DNA from: Saccoglossus kowalevskii
Lineage: Eukaryota > Hemichordata > Enteropneusta > Harrimaniidae
NCBI RefSeq assembly: GCF_000003605.2
Contig: NW_003153128.1
Location: forward strand, 1 to 27,365
Reading direction: 5' to 3'
Length of the DNA stretch: 27,365 nucleotides
Positions 1 through 9,544 of this stretch are shown here, piece by piece. Within the stretch, counting starts at the first letter, position 1; every line of letters starts with the position of its first letter. Under the pieces are notes generated by a model that worked only from the letters and a program-made list of their open reading frames with translations, searched no databases and was not told where the DNA came from. Made by a program: the position numbers and the translations under genes.

Positions 1-176
1 AGTAGTCACTATAGGCAGGTGATCTTTATATGACAGGTAACTCATGCATTATACCTTGGAACTGCCTGAAAGTGGTCACTATAGGCATTTGATCTTTCTA
101 CACAGATAACTCATGCATTATACCTTGGAACTGCCTAAAATTGGTCACTATAGCCAGGTGATCTTTATACACAGAG

Positions 177-314
177 AACCCATGCATTATACCTTGGAAC
201 TGCCTAAAAGTGGTCACTATAGGCAGGTCATCTTTATACACAGGTAACTCATGCATTATACCTTGGAACTGCCTAAAAGTGGTCACTATAGGCAGGTGAA
301 CTTTATACAGAGGG
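177..314. repeat. Representative A/B dimer (138 bp)
   Basis: Two adjacent monomers illustrate the two main flavours. One carries GAACCCATGC (type B, near 177) and the next carries GGTAACTCATGC (type A, near 246), returning to GAACCC near 314. On the minus strand they read HGFPV and HELPV. Alternation runs for many units (for example 1480-1920 and 5080-5660) but is broken by AA or BB neighbours. The dimer is therefore a tendency left over from older amplification and does not form a strict repeat unit. Confidence 0.75.
200..226. other. Nested dyad symmetry in the monomer (representative copy)
   Basis: A 27-bp stretch starts with CTGCCTA and ends with TAGGCAG, a perfect 7-bp inverted repeat with 13 bp between the arms. 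Inside lies AGTG-gt-CACT, a second inverted repeat of 4 bp around a 2-nt centre, so 11 bases of each arm can pair with one single-base asymmetry. The same arrangement recurs in every standard monomer. It is weakened in variants with GGCATTTG, GCCAGG or CACTAAAGG. It could extrude as a hairpin or bind a dimeric protein. Function is inference; the symmetry is directly visible. Confidence 0.8.
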
Positions 315-743
315 AACCCATGCATTATACCTTGGAACTGTCTAAAAGTGGTCACTATAGGCATTTGATCTTTCTACACAGATAACCCATGCATTATACC
401 TTAGAACTGCCTAAAATTGGTCACTATAGCCAGGTGATCTTTATACACAGAGAACCCATGCATTATACCTTGGAACTGCCTAAAAGTGGTCACTATAGGC
501 AGGTCATCTTTATACACAGGTAACTCATGCATTATACCTTGGAACTGCCTAAAAGTGGTCACTATAGGCAGGTGAACTTTATACAGAGGGAACCCATGCA
601 TTATACCTTGGAACTGTCTAAAAGTGGTCACTATAGGCTGGTGGTCTTTAAACACAGGGAACCCATGCATTATACCTTACAACTGCTAAAAGTGGTCATT
701 ATAGGCAGGCGGTCTTTATACACAGGTAACTCATGCATTATAC

Positions 744-749
744 GCATAC
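744..749. repeat. 6-bp insertion (GCATAC) defining 75-bp monomers
   Basis: Standard TATACCTTGG becomes TATACGCATACCTTGG (or TATATGCATACC), looking like a micro-duplication of the ATGCATTATAC segment. Further copies begin near 3442, 4482, 8354, 10635, 11607, 12578, 13829, 14940, 16877, 19289 (as CGAATACC), 20122, 20887, 22273, 23106, 24836 and 26084, 17 in all, with a degenerate relative near 2398. It adds two codons to the minus-strand frame (MRI or MHI) without shifting it. It serves as a once-per-higher-order-unit marker. Confidence 0.9.
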
Positions 750-864
750 CTTGGAACTGCCTAAACGTGGTCACTATAGGCAGGTGATCTTTATACACAG
801 GGAACCCATGCATTATACCTTGGAACTGCCTAAATGTGGTCACTATAGGCAGGTCATTTTTATA

Positions 865-1648
865 CACAGGTAATTCATGCATTATGCCGTGGAACTGCCT
901 AAAAGTGGTCACTATAGGCAGGTGATCTTTATACACAGGTAATTCATGTATTATACCTTGGAATTGCCTTAAAGTGGTCAGTATAGGCAGGTGAACTTTA
1001 TACACAGGTAACTCGTGCATTAATCCTTGGAACTGCCTAAAAGTGGTCACTAAGGGCTGGCGGTCTTTCTACACAGGTAACTCATGCATTATACCTTGGA
1101 ACTGCCTAAAATTGGTCACTATAGGCAGGTGATCTTTATACACAGGGAACCCATTCATTATACCTTGGAACTGCCTAAAAGTGGTCACTATAGGCAGGTG
1201 GTCTTTATACACAGGTAACTCAGGCATTATACCTCGGAACTACCTAAAAGTGGTCACTACAGACAGGTGATCTTTATACACAGGGAACCCATTCATTATA
1301 CCTTGGAACTGCCTAAAAGTAGTCACTAAAGGCAGGTGATCTTTATACACAGGTAATTCATGCATTATACCTTGGAACTGCCTAAAAGTGGTCACTATAG
1401 GCAGGTGATATTTATACACACGTAATTCATGCACTATACCTTGGAACTGCCTAAAAGTGGTCACTATAGGCAGGTGATCTTTATACACAGAGAACCCATG
1501 CATTATACCTTGGAACTGCCTAAAAGTGGTCACTATAGGCTGGTGATCTTTATACACAGGTAATTCATGCATTATACCTTGGAACTGCCTAAAAGTGGTT
1601 ACTATAGGCAGGTGAACTTTATACACAGGTAACCCATACATTATACCT
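865..1648. repeat. Block repeated at 15543-16326 (offset about 14,677)
   Basis: This stretch carries an ordered set of rare variants: ATGCCGTGG, GGTCAGTATAGG (981), the GGCTGG/CTTTCTACAC unit, CCCATTCATT, CTCAGGCATT, CCTCGGAACTACC, CACTACAGACAGG (about 1257) and GGTAACCCATACATT. The same series in the same order is present at 15543-16326. GGTCAGTATAGG and CACTACAGAC occur at only these two places that I could find. The offset changes from 14,678 to 14,677 because the downstream copy lost one base in the AAAATTGG run. Two copies this similar 14.7 kb apart imply a segmental copying event, not stepwise slippage. Confidence 0.82.
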
Positions 1649-2333
1649 TGGAACTGCCGAAAAGTGGTCACTATAGGCAGGTGATCTTTATACACAGGTA
1701 ATTCATGCACTATACCTTGGAACTGCCTAAAAGTGGTCACTATAGGCAGGTGATCTTTATACACAGGGAACCCATGCATTATACCTTGGAACTGCCTAAA
1801 AGTGGTCACTATAGGCAGGTGATCTCTATACACAGGTAATTCATGCATTATACCTTGGAACTGCCTAAAAGTGGTCACTATAGGCAGGTGAACTTTATAC
1901 ACAGGGAACCCATGCATTATACCTTGGAACTGCCTAACAGTGGTCACTATAGGCAGGTGGTCTTTATTCACAGGTAACTCATGCATTATACCTTGGAACT
2001 GCCTAAAATTGGTCACTATAGGCAGGTGATCTTTATACACATGTAGCTCATGCATTATACCTTGGAACTGCCTAAACGTTGTCACTATAGACAGGTGGTC
2101 TTTATTCACAGGTAACTCATGCATTATACATTGGAACTGCCTACAAGTAGTCACTATAGGCAGGTGATCTTTATACACAGGTAACTCGTGCATTCTACCT
2201 TGGAACTGCCTAAAAGTGGTCACTATAGGCAGTTGATCTTTATACACAGGGAACCCATGCATTATACTTTGGAACTGCCTAAAAGTGGTCACTATTGGCA
2301 GGTGATCATTATACACAGGTAATTCATGCATTA

Positions 2334-2510
2334 TACCTTGGAACTGCCTAAAAGTGGTCACTATAGCAGTGGTCTTTATAGACAGGTAACTCATGCATTA
2401 TACATGTACCTTGAACTGCCTAAAAGTGGTCACTATAGCAGTGGTCGTTATACACAGTAACTCATGCATTATACCTTGGAACTGCCTAAAAGTGGGTCAC
2501 TATAGGCAGG
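2334..2510. repeat. Degenerate monomers with 2-bp deletions
   Basis: Two consecutive units read CACTATAGCAGTGGTC instead of CACTATAGGCAGGTGGTC (near 2362 and 2436). Between them is an odd TATACATGTACCTTGAAC, equivalent to the 6-bp insertion seen elsewhere plus a lost G, and CACAGTAAC lacks a G. A further extra G lies at about 2505 (AGTGGGTCAC). These indels break the minus-strand reading frame between 2394 and 2486. Confidence 0.75.
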
Positions 2511-3252
2511 TGATTTTTATACACAGGTAATTCATGCATTATACTTTGGAACTGCTTAAATGTGGTCACTATAGGCAGGTGATCTTTATACACAGGGAAC
2601 CCATGCATTATACCTTGGAACTGCCTAAAAGTGGTCACTATAGGCAGGTGATCTTTATACACAGGTAATTCATGCATTATACCTTGGAACTGCCTAAAAG
2701 TTGTCACTATAGGGAGGTGAACTTTATACACAGGGAACCCATGCATTATACCTTGGAACTGCCTAAAAGTGGTCACTATAGGCAGGTGATCTTTATACAC
2801 AGGTAACTCATGCATTATACCTTGGAACTGCCTAAAAGTAGTCACTAAAGGCAGGTGATCTTTATACACAGGTAATTCATGCATTATACCTTGGAACAGC
2901 CTAAAAGTGGTCACTATAGGCAGGTGATTTTTATACACAGGTAATTCATGCATTATACTTTGGAACTGCCTAAATGTGGTCACTATAGGCAGGTGATCTT
3001 TATACACAGGGAACCCATGCATTATACCTTGGAACTGCCTAAAAGTGGTCACTATAGGCAGGTGATCTTTATACACAGGTAATTCATGCATTATACCTTG
3101 GAACTGCCTAAAAGTTGTCACTATAGGGAGGTGAACTTTATACACAGGGAACCCATGCATTATACCTTGGAACTGCCTAAAAGTGGTCACTATAGGCAGG
3201 TGATCTTTATACACAGGTAACTCATGCATTATACCTTGGAACTGCCTAAAAG
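2490..3252. repeat. Hexamer tandem duplication (414 bp period)
   Basis: The order TGATTTTTATAC, ATACTTTGG, AAATGTGGTCAC, GGGAACCC, AAAGTTGTCACTATAGGGAGG, then a type A unit occurs twice at an offset of 414 bp, six monomers (the C of ATACTTT at 2544 and 2958). The copies part at about 2838/3252, where the second switches to CACTATGGGCAGG. The two-unit signature TTGTCACTATAGGGAGG is uncommon elsewhere in the window. Confidence 0.85.
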
Positions 3253-3280
3253 TGGTCACTATGGGCAGGTGAACTTTATA

Positions 3281-3447
3281 CAGAGGGAACCCATGCATTA
3301 TACCTTGGAACTGCCTAAAAGTGGTCACTATAGGCAGGTGATCTTTAAACACAGGGAACCCATGCATTATACCTTGGAACTGTCGAAAAGTGGTCATTAT
3401 AGGCAAGTGGTCTTTATACACAGGTAACTCATGCATTATATGCATAC
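3281..3447. repeat. Recurrent marker module: CAGAGGG unit followed by 6-bp insertion
   Basis: A unit with TTTATACAGAGGGAACCC is followed by a unit or units with CTTTAAACACAGGG, then GGTCATTATAGG, then a 75-bp monomer with an extra GCATAC, then AAACGTGGTCAC. CAGAGGG starts at 308, 584, 3281, 4252, 8124, 11377, 12417, 13668, 14779, 16716, 22112, 24744 and 25992. The insertion follows at 744, 3442, 4482, 8354, 11607, 12578, 13829, 14940, 16877, 22273, 24836 and 26084. The distance is 161 in most copies (160 at 584 because of one deleted base), 230 in three and 92 in two, so copies differ by exactly one monomer either way. Confidence 0.88.
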
Positions 3448-3935
3448 CTTGAAACTGCCTAAACGTGGTCACTATAGGCAGGTGATCTTTATACACAGGG
3501 AACCCATGCATTATACCTTGGAACTGCCTAAAAGTGGTCACTATAGGTAGGTGTTCTTTATTCACAGGTAACTCGTGCATTATACCTTGGAACTGCCTAA
3601 AAGTGGTCACTATGGGCTGGTGGTCTTTCTACACAGGTAACTCATGCATTATACCTTGTAACTGCCTAAAATTGGTAACTATAGGCATTTGATCTTTATA
3701 CACAGGGAACCCATGCATTATACCTTGGAACTGCCTAAAAGGGTCACTATAGGCAGGTGATCTTTATACACGGGTAATTCATGCATTATACCTTGGGACT
3801 GCCTAAAAGTGGTCACTATAGGCAGGTGATCTTTTTACACTGGAAACCCATGCATTATGACTTGGAACCGCCTAAAAGTGGTCACTATAGGCAGGTGATC
3901 TCTATACACAGGTAATTCATGCATTATACCTTGGA
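3421..3935. repeat. Block shared with 8333-8847 (offset 4,912)
   Basis: From TATATGCATACC through GGTAGGTGTTC, CTCGTGCATT, GGGCTGGTGG/CTTTCTACAC, CTTGTAACTGCC, TTGGTAACTATAGGC, a unit shortened to AAAAGGGTCAC, CACGGGTAATTC, TTTTTACACTGG and GACTTGGAACCGCC, the order matches 8333-8847. TTGGTAACTATAGG occurs in these two blocks and at about 11840. The copies separate where this one reads GAACTGTCTAAAAG and the other CTAAAACTAG. Confidence 0.8.
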
Positions 3936-4510
3936 ACTGTCTAAAAGTAGTCACTATAGGCAGGTGATCTTTATAGACAGGTAACTCATGCATTATACCT
4001 TGGAACTGCCTGAAAGTGGTCACTATAGGCATTTGATCTTTCTACACAGATAACTCATGCATTATACCTTGGAACTGCCTAAAATTGGTCACTATAGCCA
4101 GGTGATCTTTATACACAGAGAACCCATGCATTATACCTTGGAACTGCCTAAAAGTGGTCACTATAGGCAGGTCATCTTTATACACAGGTAACTCATGCAT
4201 TATACCATGGAACTGCCTAAAAGTGGTCACTATAGGCAGGTGAACTTTATACAGAGGGAACCCATGCATTATACCTTGGAACTGTCTAAAAGTGGTCACT
4301 ATAGGCAGGTGATCTTTAAACACAGGGAACCCATGCATTATACCTTAGAACTGCCTAAAAGTGGTCACTATAGGCAGGTGATCTTTAAACACAGGGAACC
4401 CATGCATTATACCTTGGAACTGCCTAAAAGTGGTCATTATAGGCAGGTGGTCTTTATACACAGGTAACTCATGCATTATATGCATACCTTGGAACTGCCT
4501 AAACGTGGTC
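3780..4510. repeat. Block shared with 7652-8382 (offset 3,872)
   Basis: The block runs from CTTGGGACTGCC through TTTTTACACTGG, GATCTCTATAC, GAACTGTC, TTTATAGACAGG, GGCATTTG, GCCAGG, GGCAGGTCATC, CAGAGGG, two AAACACAGGG units and the 6-bp insertion. I see very few substitutions over about 730 bp (for example TACCATGG at about 4203 against TACCTTGG). The left edge is a switch between CACGGGTAATTC here and CACAGGTAACTC there. Confidence 0.82.
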
Positions 4511-4707
4511 ACTATAGGCAGGTGCTCTTTATACACAGGTAACCCATGCATTATACCTAGGAACTGCCTAAATGTGGTCACTATAGGTAGGTGATCTTTA
4601 TTCACAGGTAACAAATGCATTATACCTTGGAACTGCCTAAAAGTGGTCACTATGGGCTGGTGGTCTTTCTACATAGGTAACTCATGCATTCTACCTTGGA
4701 ACTGCCT

Positions 4708-4736
4708 AAAAATTGGTCACTATAGGGCAGATGGAT
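4708..4736. other. Local indel cluster
   Basis: Three single-base gains fall within about 30 bp: AAAAATTGG with an extra A, TATAGGGCAG with an extra G, and AGATGGATC with an extra G. Together they add exactly three bases. Either a locally degenerate monomer or sequencing error is possible. Confidence 0.7.
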
Positions 4737-4842
4737 CTTTATACACAGGGAACCCATTCATTATACCTTGGAACTGCCTAAAAGTGGTCACTATAGGCAG
4801 GTGGTCTTTATACACAGGTAACTCAGGCATTATACCTCGGAA

Positions 4843-7038
4843 CTACCTAAAAGTGGTCACTATAGACAGGTGAACTTTATACACAGGGAACCCATTCATT
4901 ATACCTTGGAACTGCCTAAAAGTAGTCACTAAAGGCAGGTGATCTTTATACACAGGTAATTCATGCATTATACCTTGGAACTGCCTAAAAGTGGTCACTA
5001 TAGGCAGGTGATTTTTATACACAGGTAATTCATGCATTATACTTTGGAACTGCCTAAAAGTGGTCACTATAGGCAGGTGATCTTTATACACAGGGAACCC
5101 ATGCATCATACCTTGGAACTGCCTAAAAGGGGTCACTATAGGCAGGTGATCTTTATACACAGGGAACCCATGCATTATACCTTGAAACTGCCTAAAAGTG
5201 GTCACTATAGGCAGGTGATCTTTATACACAGGTAATTCATGCATTATACCTTGGAACTGCCTAAAAGTGGTCACTATAGGCAGGTGATCTTTATACACGG
5301 GTAATTCATGCATTATACCTTGGGACTGCCTAAAAGTGGTTACTATAGGCAGGTGATCTTTATACACTGGAAACCCATGCATTATGACTTGGAACCGCCT
5401 AAAAGTGGTCACTATAGGCAGGTGATCTTTATACACAGGTAATTCATGCATTATACCTTGGAACTGCCTAAAAGTGGTCACTATAGGCAGGTGATCTTTA
5501 TACACGGGAAACCCATGCATTATGACTTGGAACCGCCTAAAAGTGGTCACTATAGGCAGGTGATCTTTATACACAGGTAATTCATGCATTATACCTTGGG
5601 ACTGCCTAAAAGTGGTTACTATAGGCAGGTGATCGTTATACACTGGAAACCCATGCATTATGACTTGGAACCGCCTAAAAGTGGTCACTATAGGCAGGTG
5701 ATCTTTATACACAGGTAATTCATGCATTATACATTGGAACTGCCTAAAAGTAGTCACTAAAGGCAGGTGATCTTTATACACAGGTAATTCATGCATTATA
5801 CCTTGGAACTGCCTAAAAGTGGTCACTATAGGCAGGTGATTTTTATACACAGGTAATTCATGCATTATACTTTGGAACTGCCTAAAAGTGGTCACTATAG
5901 GCGGGTGATCTTTATACACAGGGAACCCATGCATTATACCTTGGAACTGCCTAAAAGTGGTCACTATAGGCAGGTGATCTTTATACACAGGTAATTCATG
6001 CATTATACCTTGGAACTGCCTAAAAGTGGTCACTATAGGCAGGTGATCTTTATACACGGGTAATTCATGCATTATACCTTGGGACTGCCTAAAAGTGGTT
6101 ACTTTAGGCAGGTGATCTTTATACACTGGAAACCCATGCATTATGACTTGGAACCGCCTAAAAGTGGTCACTATAGGCAGGTGATCTTTATACACAGGTA
6201 ATTCATGCATTATACCTTGGAACTGCCTAAAAGTAGTCACTAAAGGCAGGTGATCTTTATACACAGGTAATTCATGCATTATACCTTGGAACTGCCTAAA
6301 AGTGGTCACTATAGGCAGGTGATTTTTATACACAGGTAATTCATGCATTATACTTTGGAACTGCCTAAAAGTGGTCACTATAGGCAGGTGATCTTTATAC
6401 ACAGGGAACCCATGCATTATACCTTGGAACTGCCTAAACGTGGTCACTATAGGCAGGTGATCTTTATACACAGGTAATTCATGCATTATACCTTGGAACT
6501 GCCTAAAAGTGGTCACTATAGGCAGGTGATCTTTATACACGGGTAATTCATGCATTATACCTTGGGACTGCCTAAAAGTGGTTACTATAGACAGGTGATC
6601 TTTATACACTGGAAACCCATGCATTATGACTTGGAACCGCCTAAAAGTGGTCACTATAGGCAGGTGATCTTTATACACAGGTAATTCATGCATTATAAAT
6701 TGGAACTGCCTAAAAGTAGTCACTAAAGGCAGGTGATCTTTATACACAGGTAATTCATGCATTATACCTTGGAACTGCCTAAAAGTGGTCACTATAGGCA
6801 GGTGATCTTTATACACAGGTAATTCATGCACTATACCTTGGAACTGCCTAAAAGTGGTCACTATAGGCAGGTGATATTTATACACAGGGAACCCATGCAT
6901 TATACGTTGAAACTGCCTAAAAGTGGTCACTATAGGCAGGCGATCTTTATACACAGGTAATTCATGCATTATACCTTGGAACTGCCTTAAATTGGTCACT
7001 ATAGGCAGGTGAACTTTATACACAGGGAACCCATGCAT
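4843..7038 (-). other. Longest open frame (731 codons), judged non-coding
   Basis: This minus-strand frame is 31-32 tandem 23-residue units of the form HELPVYKDHLPIVTTFRQF or HGFPVYKDH..., one per 69-bp monomer. It exists because 69 is a multiple of three and the standard monomer lacks a minus-strand stop in this frame. The plus strand of the same DNA is open for up to 67 codons in another frame. I see no signal peptide, non-repeat N or C terminus, known domain or start context different from other monomers. Neighbouring blocks carry TAG (from CTTTCTACAC) or TAA (from TTTTTACAC) stops that have been amplified along with the rest. A transcribed repeat is possible, but a protein-coding gene is not supported. 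Confidence 0.85.
5646..6815. repeat. Heptamer higher-order repeat (483 bp period)
   Basis: The marker GAAACCCATGCATTATGAC starts at 5646, 6129 and 6612, exactly seven monomers apart each time. Copy 1 (5646-6128) and copy 2 (6129-6611) differ at about six positions by eye. Copy 3 follows until about 6815, where the TGATTTTTATAC unit is replaced. Order within the unit: GACTTGGAACCGCC; a type A unit; AGTAGTCACTAAAGG; TGATTTTTATAC; ATACTTTGG; GGGAACCC; type A; CACGGGTAATTC/TTGGGACTGCC. Upstream, GAAACCC also occurs at 5370 and 5508, two monomers apart, a dimeric version of the same marker. Confidence 0.88.
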
Positions 7039-7951
7039 TATACCTTGGAACTGCCTAAAAGGGTCACTATAGGCAGGTGATCTTTATACACGGGTAATTC
7101 ATGCATTATACCTTGGGACTGCCTAAAAGTGGTCACTATAGGCAGGTGATCTTTTTACACTGGAAACCCATGCATTATGACTTGGAACCGCCTAAAAGTG
7201 GTCACTATAGGCAGGTGATCTCTATACACAGGTAATTCATGCATTATACCTTGGAACTGCCTAAAACTAGTCACTATAGGCAGGTGAACTTTATACACAG
7301 GGAACCCATGCATTATACCTTGGAACTGCCTAAAAGTAGTCACTATAGGCAGATGATCTTTATAGACAGGTAACTCATGCATTATACCTTGCAACTGCCT
7401 GAAAGTGGTCACTATAGGCATTTGATCTTTCTACACAGGTAACTCATGTATTATACCTTGGAACTGCCTACAATTGGTCACTATAGCCAGGTGATCTTTA
7501 TACACAGAGAACCCATGCATTATACCTTGGAACTGCCTAAAAGTGGTCACTATAGGCAGGTCATCTTTATACACAGGTAATTCATGCATTATGCCGTGGA
7601 ACTGCCTAAAAGTGGTCACTATAGGCAGGTGATCTTTATACACAGGTAACTCATGCATTATACCTTGGGACTGCCTAAAAGTGGTCACTATAGGCAGGTG
7701 ATCTTTTTACACTGGAAACCCATGCATTATGACTTGGAACCGCCTAAAAGTGGTCACTATAGGCAGGTGATCTCTATACACAGGTAATTCATGCATTATA
7801 CCTTGGAACTGTCTAAAAGTAGTCACTATAGGCAGGTGATCTTTATAGACAGGTAACTCATGCATTATACCTTGGAACTGCCTGAAAGTGGTCACTATAG
7901 GCATTTGATCTTTCTACACAGATAACTCATGCATTATACCTTGGAACTGCC
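7020..7951. repeat. Left copy of a 0.93-kb near-identical pair
   Basis: This stretch is repeated at 8612-9543, offset 1,592. By eye only about four substitutions separate the two (AAAAGGGTCAC against AAAAGGGGCAC; CTACAATTGG against CTAAAATTGG; CCTTGGAAC against CCTTGCAAC at 7866/9458; CAGATAAC against CAAATAAC). The left edge is GAACTTTATAC here against TTGATCTTTATAC in the other copy. The right edge is where this copy continues to AAAATTGG/GCCAGG and the other to AGTAGTCACTAAAGG. Confidence 0.85.
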
Positions 7952-8868
7952 TAAAATTGGTCACTATAGCCAGGTGATCTTTATACACAGAGAACCCATG
8001 CATTATACCTTGGAACTGCCTAAAAGTGGTCACTATAGGCAGGTCATCTTTATACACAGGTAACTCATGCATTATACCTTGGAACTGCCTAAAAGTGGTC
8101 ACTATAGGCAGGTGAACTTTATACAGAGGGAACCCATGCATTATACCTTGGAACTGTCTAAAAGTGGTCACTATAGGCAGGTGATCTTTAAACACAGGGA
8201 ACCCATGCATTATACCTTAGAACTGCCTAAAAGTGGTCACTATAGGCAGGTGATCTTTAAACACAGGGAACCCATGCATTATACCTTGGAACTGCCTAAA
8301 AGTGGTCATTATAGGCAGGTGGTCTTTATACACAGGTAACTCATGCATTATATGCATACCTTGGAACTGCCTAAACGTGGTCACTATAGGCAGGTGATCT
8401 TTATACACAGGGAACCCATGCATTATACCTTGGAACTGCCTAAAAGTGGTCACTATAGGTAGGTGTTCTTTATTCACAGGTAACTCGTGCATTATACCTT
8501 GGAACTGCCTAAAAGTGGTCACTATGGGCTGGTGGTCTTTCTACACAGGTAACTCATGCATTATACCTTGTAACTGCCTAAAATTGGTAACTATAGGCAT
8601 TTGATCTTTATACACAGGGAACCCATGCATTATACCTTGGAACTGCCTAAAAGGGGCACTATAGGCAGGTGATCTTTATACACGGGTAATTCATGCATTA
8701 TACCTTGGGACTGCCTAAAAGTGGTCACTATAGGCAGGTGATCTTTTTACACTGGAAACCCATGCATTATGACTTGGAACCGCCTAAAAGTGGTCACTAT
8801 AGGCAGGTGATCTCTATACACAGGTAATTCATGCATTATACCTTGGAACTGCCTAAAACTAGTCACTA
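7790..8868. repeat. 1.08-kb block shared with 11043-12121 (offset 3,253)
   Basis: The block starts at GAACTGTCTAAAAGTAGTC and runs through TTTATAGACAGG, GGCATTTG, GCCAGG, the CAGAGGG/6-bp-insertion module (230-bp spacing in both), GGTAGGTGTTC, CTTGTAACTGCC, TTGGTAACTATAGG, CACGGGTAATTC, TTTTTACACTGG and CTAAAACTAGTCACT. By eye about five substitutions distinguish the copies. After CTAGTCACT this copy reads ATAGG with GAACTT and the other AAAGG with GATCTT. Confidence 0.85.
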
Positions 8869-9543
8869 TAGGCAGGTGAACTTTATACACAGGGAACCCA
8901 TGCATTATACCTTGGAACTGCCTAAAAGTAGTCACTATAGGCAGATGATCTTTATAGACAGGTAACTCATGCATTATACCTTGCAACTGCCTGAAAGTGG
9001 TCACTATAGGCATTTGATCTTTCTACACAGGTAACTCATGTATTATACCTTGGAACTGCCTAAAATTGGTCACTATAGCCAGGTGATCTTTATACACAGA
9101 GAACCCATGCATTATACCTTGGAACTGCCTAAAAGTGGTCACTATAGGCAGGTCATCTTTATACACAGGTAATTCATGCATTATGCCGTGGAACTGCCTA
9201 AAAGTGGTCACTATAGGCAGGTGATCTTTATACACAGGTAACTCATGCATTATACCTTGGGACTGCCTAAAAGTGGTCACTATAGGCAGGTGATCTTTTT
9301 ACACTGGAAACCCATGCATTATGACTTGGAACCGCCTAAAAGTGGTCACTATAGGCAGGTGATCTCTATACACAGGTAATTCATGCATTATACCTTGGAA
9401 CTGTCTAAAAGTAGTCACTATAGGCAGGTGATCTTTATAGACAGGTAACTCATGCATTATACCTTGCAACTGCCTGAAAGTGGTCACTATAGGCATTTGA
9501 TCTTTCTACACAAATAACTCATGCATTATACCTTGGAACTGCC
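8612..9543. repeat. Right copy of the 0.93-kb near-identical pair
   Basis: This is the partner of 7020-7951. The intervening 7952-8611 comes from a different block, the one shared with 4080-4510 and 11205-11864, so the pair was copied as a segment and does not form a simple adjacent duplication. It carries the same stop-creating TTTTTACAC and CTTTCTACAC monomers. Confidence 0.85.
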
Positions 9544-9544
9544 T

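Larger units (their letters stand above)
70..621. repeat. Tetramer tandem duplication (2 x 276 bp)
   Basis: The monomer series GGCATTTG/CTTTCTACAC, then GCCAGG/AGAGAACCC, then GGCAGGTCATC, then GAACTTTATACAGAGGG occurs at 70-345 and again at 346-621. The offset is exactly 276 bp, four monomers (GCCAGG at 153 and 429; CAGAGGG at 308 and 584). The second copy starts with a hybrid CAGATAACCC unit, consistent with a crossover inside a monomer. Confidence 0.85.

Noticed and set aside
160-175. TATA-like TTTATACAC as a promoter in each monomer
   Set aside because: It is simply part of the repeated unit, with no initiator, transcript or unique downstream sequence to support transcription starts.
220-236. 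Nuclear-receptor half-site AGGTCA in GGCAGGTCATC monomers
   Set aside because: A perfect AGGTCA occurs in one variant lineage, but it arises from a single base change in CAGGTGATC, has no paired half-site at a recognised spacing, and is expected by chance in so many monomers.
1240-3610. Further long minus-strand open frames (1240-2394, 2486-3610, also 9802-10803, 12867-13997, 17235-18050, 21212-22327, 23550-25004, 25194-26252)
   Set aside because: The reason is the same. They start at whichever ATG lies in the monomer after a stop-creating variant and end at the next such variant or indel.
4195-4467. Short plus-strand open frames of about 65-90 codons (MHYTLELPKSGHYRQV type)
   Set aside because: Each is bounded by the TAA in consecutive GGTAAC/GGTAAT units and spans only intervening GGGAAC units. 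They mark runs of type B monomers and are not genes.
4843-7038. A real gene for a large 23-residue-repeat protein on the minus strand
   Set aside because: It consists only of the satellite monomer translated, has no non-repeat termini or known domain, and is matched by open frames in other phases and on the other strand. Stop-bearing and frameshifting monomers are amplified freely around it.
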